A DNA stretch of 64,000 nucleotides from Kutzneria chonburiensis (GTDB lineage Bacteria; Actinomycetota; Actinomycetes; Mycobacteriales; Pseudonocardiaceae): NCBI RefSeq assembly GCF_028622115.1, contig NZ_CP097263.1:1426001-1490000 (forward strand). Reading direction: 5' to 3'. How positions within the stretch are numbered: position 1 is the stretch's first letter; each line of letters starts with the position of its first letter. Made by a program: the position numbers and the translations under genes. This document shows positions 59,892 through 64,000 of this stretch, in pieces. A model generated the notes under the pieces. That model was given only the letters and a program-made list of their open reading frames with translations, had not been told where the DNA came from and made no database searches.

Positions 59892-61855
59892 GCGGCGCGC
59901 AGGCTCGGGATGGCGTCGGCCGGCACGTCGAACAGTGTGCTCGGATCGCGCAGCAGGTCCTCCAGCCGCTGCCCGTCGAAGCCGGTGCTGCGGCGGCCGT
60001 CGACCGCCATCGACAGCCAGCCCGAGAACACCCGTTCGCACGCGCGGAGCCGGACCTGCCTGCTGTCGTGCTCCTCGCAGAGTTCCTTGGCGTACAAGCG
60101 GATCAGCTCCGGCTGCCGGTAGCGCACGGCGCCGGTCGGGTCGGTGCCGACCACGTCCAGCAGCTGGAGGTCGACCAGCCGCTCCATGTGCTTCTCGGCG
60201 CGGTTGGCGGTGGTGTCCAGCAGCGCGGCGCCGATCCACACCGACACCTCGGGCACCGTGAGCAGCCCCAACCGGCGGAAAAGCGCCGACTCCGGCTCGG
60301 TTAATTCCCGGCAACTGACCGCGAAACCGGCGCGCAGATCGTGCTCGGCCCCGCTGAGCTCGTCCAGGCGGTGGGCCTCGTCGGCGACCTTGTCCAGCAG
60401 ATGCCGCACCGACCAATGCGGCTTGGCCGCGAGACGTGCGCCGGCTGTGCGGAGCACGAGCGGCAGCCGGTCGCACAGTTCCGCCAGCTGGTGGGTGGCC
60501 CCGGGATCAGCTGTGACACGGGCGTTTCCGGCGACGGCGCCGAGCAGTGACACGGCGTCGGTCGGCGCGAGGGCGCCGAGCCGGAGCTGATGCGCGCCGT
60601 GTTGACCGAGCAGGTCGTAGAGCTGTCCGCGGCTCGTGACGAGCACGTGGCACTGCGCGCTGCCCGGCAGCAAAGGCCGGATCTCGCCGAACGAGGCGGC
60701 GTTGTCCAGCACGACCAGCGCCCGCCGGTCGCGCAGGATGCTGCGGTAGAGCGCCGCCCGCTCCTCGACGTCGTCCCGGATCAGGTCGTCGGGCACGCCC
60801 AGCGCCCGCAGGAATGCGCCCAGCACGGCCTTCGGACCGGCGCTGACGTCGGCGAACAGCTGACCGCCCGGGAAGTCGTCGGCCACCCGGTTGGCCCAGT
60901 GCACGGCCAGTCCCGTCTTGCCGACTCCGGCACCGCCGGTGATCAGGCCGATGGTCAGCTCGGTGTCGCCGACCATGCCGTCCAGCGCGGCGATCTCGTC
61001 GGCACGGCCGGTGAAACCGGGCACGTCGGCCGGCAGCTGCGCCGGAACCCGGTGCCGCAGCGGGGAATCCGCGGTGCGGACCGGGCGGGCCGCGGTCAGG
61101 CCCGGGTCGTCACGCAGGATCGCGTCGTGCATCTTGCGCAGCGACGGGCCCAGTTCGAGGCCGAACTCGCTGATGGACAGGCGCTGCCCGTCGCGGAACG
61201 TGGCCAGCGACTCGGCCCGGCGACCGGCCCGGTACTGGGCCAGCATGAGCTGGGCCCGGGACTGCTCGCGCAGCGGGTGCTCGCGAACCAGCGTGGTCAG
61301 CTCGCCGATGAGGTCGTTGTGCTGGCCCAGGTCCAGTCGGATGGCCGCGTGCTTCTCGTGCACGGCCAGCCGCAGTTCCTCCAGCCGCGCCGCCTCGATC
61401 TCCACCGACAGGCCGGAGACCCCGGTCAGCGCCGGTCCGCGCCACAACTTCTGGGCCGCGTCAAGGCATCTGGCCGCCTCGGCGAGGTCGCCGGCCTCGG
61501 CCGCCGCCTCACCCTTGTCCGTGAGCTCGGCGAACTCCACCGCGTCGATCCGCACGCCGTCGGTGCGCAGCAGGTAGCCGGGAGCGCTGGTGATGATCAC
61601 GTCATCGTGGAAACCGGCCGTCTTGAAGGTTTTCCGCAGTGCGGCAACGCAGATCGCCACCTGCGTGCGGCCGGTGGCCGGCGGTCGGCCGTTCCAGACC
61701 GCCTCGACCAGCGCGTCGACCGAGACGACCTGGCCCGGGGCAAGGGCCAGCATCGCCAGGATGGTGCGCTGCCGCGAGCCGCCGATGGCGATCTGTGTGT
61801 CGCCGACGCCGGCTTGGAGCATTCCGAGCACACCGATGTGCAAGCGGTTGTTCAT
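59885..61855 (-). CDS. AfsR-type SARP regulator with NTPase domain
   Basis: A 656-residue activator. Residues about 1-95 are the winged-helix domain (IGVLGMLQAGVGDTQIAIGG, VEAVWNGRPPATGRTQVAI). Residues about 100-245 are BTAD (KLWRGPALTGVSGLSVEIEA). Residues about 280-560 are an NB-ARC-like NTPase with Walker A GGAGVGKTGLA. The C-terminal part is helical. Such proteins activate antibiotic clusters, and it lies next to a P450 and upstream of MbtH/NRPS genes. The ATG at 61855 follows TGGGGGGTCA. Confidence 0.9.
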   Translation of the reverse strand: MNNRLHIGVLGMLQAGVGDTQIAIGGSRQRTILAMLALAPGQVVSVDALVEAVWNGRPPATGRTQVAICVAALRKTFKTAGFHDDVIITSAPGYLLRTDGVRIDAVEFAELTDKGEAAAEAGDLAEAARCLDAAQKLWRGPALTGVSGLSVEIEAARLEELRLAVHEKHAAIRLDLGQHNDLIGELTTLVREHPLREQSRAQLMLAQYRAGRRAESLATFRDGQRLSISEFGLELGPSLRKMHDAILRDDPGLTAARPVRTADSPLRHRVPAQLPADVPGFTGRADEIAALDGMVGDTELTIGLITGGAGVGKTGLAVHWANRVADDFPGGQLFADVSAGPKAVLGAFLRALGVPDDLIRDDVEERAALYRSILRDRRALVVLDNAASFGEIRPLLPGSAQCHVLVTSRGQLYDLLGQHGAHQLRLGALAPTDAVSLLGAVAGNARVTADPGATHQLAELCDRLPLVLRTAGARLAAKPHWSVRHLLDKVADEAHRLDELSGAEHDLRAGFAVSCRELTEPESALFRRLGLLTVPEVSVWIGAALLDTTANRAEKHMERLVDLQLLDVVGTDPTGAVRYRQPELIRLYAKELCEEHDSRQVRLRACERVFSGWLSMAVDGRRSTGFDGQRLEDLLRDPSTLFDVPADAIPSLRAAY

Positions 61856-62388
61856 TGACCCCCCAGTGGTCACGAACGTCATATTCCAATGTGGCCCGGT
61901 TTCCCCATGAGTCCCCACCCCTGGTTTCCCGACTCATCCGGGCGATCACAGTGAAGCACGAAAAAGATTGCTTGAGTTGGACTCGACCGTGACACCTGGT
62001 GAACTCACCCGCCGTGTACGAACAACCACGGTCTGTCGAACACGTCGAACACGCTACGCACCAGTTGGTCACCTGGATGTCACTTATCAACCACCGGGCG
62101 AACATGATATTGATTCGAGTCTCCTTCTGACCAGCATGTATAACTGAGAGTAGCTCTGGATCGATACAAAGTAGCGTAACGTGACAATCGTGATGGAGCC
62201 CACCTGAAAAGTCACGCAAATCCGCTCGATAACGGGAAGAAAAGACCCGTGAGTAGAGTCCCGCAGGCCGGCAAGAAGGCGGGCGGTCCTCCGGGCGGTG
62301 GCAGTGCGCCACCGCCCCGTTGGAAACGTGACTCATTCGGTCGTCAGGGAAACGGTCGGGCGGGCGACGACGATTGTGGAGGACTTCG
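61856..62388. other. 533-bp intergenic region, lower GC
   Basis: No convincing gene. It has visibly lower GC than the flanks from about 61,925 to 62,250. Seen in it: a tandem GTCGAACAC repeat (62035-62052), and a 10-bp hairpin GGGCGGTGGC-AGTGC-GCCACCGCCC (62293-62317) near the next gene. It lies upstream of the SARP gene and probably holds its promoter and that of the short membrane protein. A leader-peptide-like frame at 62249-62443 is unconvincing. Confidence 0.6.
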
Positions 62389-62592
62389 ATGGCAGAGACG
62401 GCAGCGACGGTGGCGTGCATGGTGGCCGTGCTCGGCAGCGTGACCGTCTGGATCGCCCTGCTCGCCCGCAGCCGCGCCCGCCAGTCCGCCGCCCGCGACC
62501 TCGCCGACCAGCTCGCCGACCTCGACGGCCGGATGCGCGAGATGAGCGCCGAGGTCACCGCCATCCACCGCCTGTTGCGCGACGTCGACTAG
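62389..62592 (+). CDS. Small single-helix membrane protein
   Basis: A 67-residue protein with one hydrophobic helix (residues about 6-26, CMVAVLGSVTVWIALLA) and a charged, heptad-like C-terminal half (ADQLADLDGRMREMSAEV). A short coiled coil is likely. The family is unknown. The ATG at 62389 follows GTGGAGGACTTCG. Confidence 0.7.
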   Translation: MAETAATVACMVAVLGSVTVWIALLARSRARQSAARDLADQLADLDGRMREMSAEVTAIHRLLRDVD

Positions 62593-62636
62593 AAACCCGA
62601 TAGGAGCGGCCCCGCGCCGTCGGTAGCTTCGGGTTC

Positions 62637-63440
62637 GTGACCGATGTTCCGCAGGGCCGTGCTCTCGGCCGGGTGTTCAACGAGGTTCCCGCACTCTACG
62701 ACCGTGTTCGGCCGGGCTATCCCGACGAACTGTTCGCCGATCTCGCCGCTGTCACCGACCTGACCGAACAGTCTGCGGTGCTGGAGGTCGGCTGCGGCAC
62801 CGGGCAGGCGACCCGATCGCTGGTCAAACTCGGCTGCTCGCTGACCGCCATCGAGCCGGGCGAGGAGATGGCGTCGATCGCCCGCCGGCGGACCGATGTC
62901 GACGTTGAGACGTCGAGGTTCGAGGACTGGGCCGACCGCGGCCGGCGCTTCGACGTCCTGGTGGCGGCGTCGTCGTGGCACTGGGTCGATCCGGCGATCG
63001 GCTGGCGGCGGGCGCACGAGGTGCTGCGTCCTGGCGGCTGGATGGCGCTGCTGGGCAACGTCACCGTCCGCCGGCCGGGCGAGCCTGAGGTCTACGCCGA
63101 AACTGCTGACCTGCACGAACAGTTCTGTCCCGGGCACAAGGGCTGGGGTCATCCGCCGCTCGAGGACGAAGTCCGTGCCACGGATCAGGGTTGGGGTCTG
63201 GTCGACGATCCCGGCACTCTGTTCGGTCCGACGATCGTGCGCTGGTACCCGACCGTGCAGTGGTTCGACGGCGCCGGCTTCGCCGACCTGCTGCGTTCGC
63301 TGTCACTGTACCGAAGTCTCGCCGCCGACGTCCGGGAACCGTTGCTGGCGGCCATCGCCGAGCGCATCCGCACCCGAATGGGCGATCGCGCGCCGCGCCA
63401 TTATCTGAGCGTCCTTCGCGTGGGACAACGCGCTGAATGA
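62637..63440 (+). CDS. Class I SAM-dependent methyltransferase
   Basis: A 267-residue protein. Motif I is VLEVGCGTGQATRSL near residues 46-60; the acidic motif is IEPGEEMASIARRR. Aromatic residues (SSWHWVDPA) follow. It resembles the UbiE/MenG-like small-molecule group. It could tailor the product of the NRPS cluster. The GTG at 62637 is the family-consistent start. Its last codons overlap a scrap of another gene in a different frame. Confidence 0.88.
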   Translation: MTDVPQGRALGRVFNEVPALYDRVRPGYPDELFADLAAVTDLTEQSAVLEVGCGTGQATRSLVKLGCSLTAIEPGEEMASIARRRTDVDVETSRFEDWADRGRRFDVLVAASSWHWVDPAIGWRRAHEVLRPGGWMALLGNVTVRRPGEPEVYAETADLHEQFCPGHKGWGHPPLEDEVRATDQGWGLVDDPGTLFGPTIVRWYPTVQWFDGAGFADLLRSLSLYRSLAADVREPLLAAIAERIRTRMGDRAPRHYLSVLRVGQRAE

Positions 63441-63504
63441 GGCCGGTGTCTTCCTGTTCACCTGCAACCCGGGCTACCAGGACCAGTACTGGCTGGCGGG
63501 ATGA
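63418..63504 (+). pseudogene. Orphan C-terminal gene fragment
   Basis: In the frame of 63418, high-GC3 codons read AWDNALNEAGVFLFTCNP then GYQDQYWLAG and a stop. There is no start of its own and it overlaps the end of the methyltransferase gene. It looks like the tail of a deleted gene. The family was not recognised. Confidence 0.4.
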
Positions 63505-63517
63505 CGGCGTGAGAAGA

Positions 63518-63539
63518 GGGCCGTGCCGAGGCACGGCCC
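63518..63539. terminator. Hairpin terminator
   Basis: GGGCCGTGC and GCACGGCCC form a 9-bp stem with a 4-base loop, between convergent units (methyltransferase and MbtH). Confidence 0.8.
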
Positions 63540-63546
63540 CTCAGGG

Positions 63547-63756
63547 TCACTCGGCCATGGCGGCGATGAGGCTGGCCGGGCGCATGTCGGTCCAGGTCCG
63601 CTCGATGTAGTCGAGGCTGTCCTGGCGGGGCGCCGGGCCGTTGGCGACGGTCCAGCCGGCGGGCACGGCGACGAACTCCGGCCACAGCGAGTGCTGGTTC
63701 TCCTCGTTGACGAGCACGAGGTAGCTGGCGTCGTTGTCCTCGAACGGGTTGGTCAT
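63547..63756 (-). CDS. MbtH-family protein
   Basis: A 69-residue protein. The family signature is clear: [12 protein letters not shown], then PAGWTVANG and [13 protein letters not shown]. The usual Cys before LxYIE is Ser here (RQDSLDYIE). MbtH proteins bind and activate NRPS adenylation domains. The ATG overlaps the stop of the upstream gene (ATGA), so it belongs to the NRPS operon. Confidence 0.95.
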   Translation of the reverse strand: MTNPFEDNDASYLVLVNEENQHSLWPEFVAVPAGWTVANGPAPRQDSLDYIERTWTDMRPASLIAAMAE

Positions 63757-64000
63757 CGCATTTCTCCTTGGTTCATCCTGGTGGCCACGAGCCGCCCGAT
63801 GGCGGCGCCGTGGTCGGCGTGCAGAAGCTGCTCGTGGGTGGCGTGGAACGGGTGCTGGCTGACGGATCGGACGTGCGGGGCCCAGAGGCCGGGATCGGCC
63901 CAAGGGCGCTGGTCCTCGGTGGCGACGACCAGGAGCAGGTCGCCGTCGAAGACGGGGGGCTCGCGGTGGGCGGTGACGACGACATTGGCGACGGTGGCGT
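63753..64000 (-). CDS. NRPS thioesterase-domain C terminus (partial)
   Basis: The minus strand is open from the window edge to the stop at 63753, giving 82 codons. It reads [15 protein letters not shown], then a [14 protein letters not shown] segment and [20 protein letters not shown], which matches the C-terminal end of alpha/beta thioesterase domains at the end of NRPS proteins (FDGDLL, then a His near the end). The 5' part lies beyond the window. The stop overlaps the mbtH start by 4 bases, which strongly supports NRPS context. Confidence 0.75.
   Translation of the reverse strand, partial: ATVANVVVTAHREPPVFDGDLLLVVATEDQRPWADPGLWAPHVRSVSQHPFHATHEQLLHADHGAAIGRLVATRMNQGEMR

Noticed and set aside
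61856-62388. Riboswitch in the low-GC gap
   Set aside because: No recognised riboswitch core; only one simple hairpin was seen near the gene.
62249-62443. Short frame as a leader peptide before the 62389 gene
   Set aside because: Poor codon bias, Gly/Pro/Arg-rich without structure, and it overlaps the real gene in another frame.
1-64000. tRNA and rRNA genes
   Set aside because: No T-loop GGTTCGAATCC-type segment with a matching cloverleaf and no rRNA core sequence was found on either strand.

Overview
This is a high-GC actinomycete chromosome segment. GTG starts, ATGA/GTGA gene overlaps, SARP regulators, GNNT-N15-GGGTA stress promoters, a RheA-type heat-shock operator and a lysine-rich HU all fit that. 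The gene mix (SARP/AfsR regulators, NRPS and MbtH at one edge, STAND-WD40 proteins, intergenic GAGTGGCTCA palindromes) suggests a Streptomyces- or Pseudonocardiales-like antibiotic producer. The genus is inference.

Positions 1-12,100 look like a general-stress island: Rieske/DUF2231 protein, DUF2188, DUF3618, SDR, a peroxygenase-type CYP152 P450, Hsp20 under a RheA-like operator, Zn-alcohol dehydrogenase, a STAS anti-anti-sigma factor overlapping an RsbW-GAF-SpoIIE phosphatase, an FAD oxidoreductase, Ppx/GppA, a second STAS protein and an SRAP DNA-crosslink protein. Five sites resembling the sigma-B/sigma-F consensus precede genes here, so the partner-switching proteins and their probable targets lie together.

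Positions 12,100-32,100 hold an ABM monooxygenase, an alpha/beta hydrolase, an AbiTii-domain protein and a glycosyltransferase broken by one TAG codon. They also hold two copies of an unusual ~1.6 kb element at 15.5-17.2 kb and 30.4-32.0 kb. Each element is a DUF222-HNH gene with a LexA-like box, bracketed by inverted ~120-bp palindromic modules whose cores are identical and whose stem bases differ but still pair. Between the copies lie a LysR regulator divergent from sdhCAB, an ABC exporter with a secreted beta-propeller/phosphoesterase, and an HTH-STAND-WD40 protein.

Positions 32,100-41,000 hold a small membrane protein, a frameshifted MFS transporter, and a TetR gene divergent from a five-gene acyl-CoA catabolic operon (SDR, acyl-CoA synthetase, acyl-CoA dehydrogenase, enoyl-CoA hydratase, permease). 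Positions 41,000-53,000 hold a short SARP protein, a second HTH-STAND-WD40 gene carrying a frameshift, an HU protein with a lysine/alanine tail, and a translationally coupled trio (GGDEF-EAL enzyme, Tat lipoprotein solute-binding protein, four-carbon acid-sugar kinase).

Positions 53,000-64,000 hold a cupin, small hypotheticals, a two-component system, a serine hydrolase, a methyltransferase divergent from a TetR gene, a P450, a large AfsR-type SARP, another methyltransferase, an MbtH protein and the 3' end of a gene that looks like an NRPS thioesterase. The right end therefore seems to enter a nonribosomal peptide cluster. Many genes are decayed (glycosyltransferase, MFS, STAND-WD40, SRPBCC remnant, gene-end scraps). 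No tRNA, rRNA or CRISPR array was seen.
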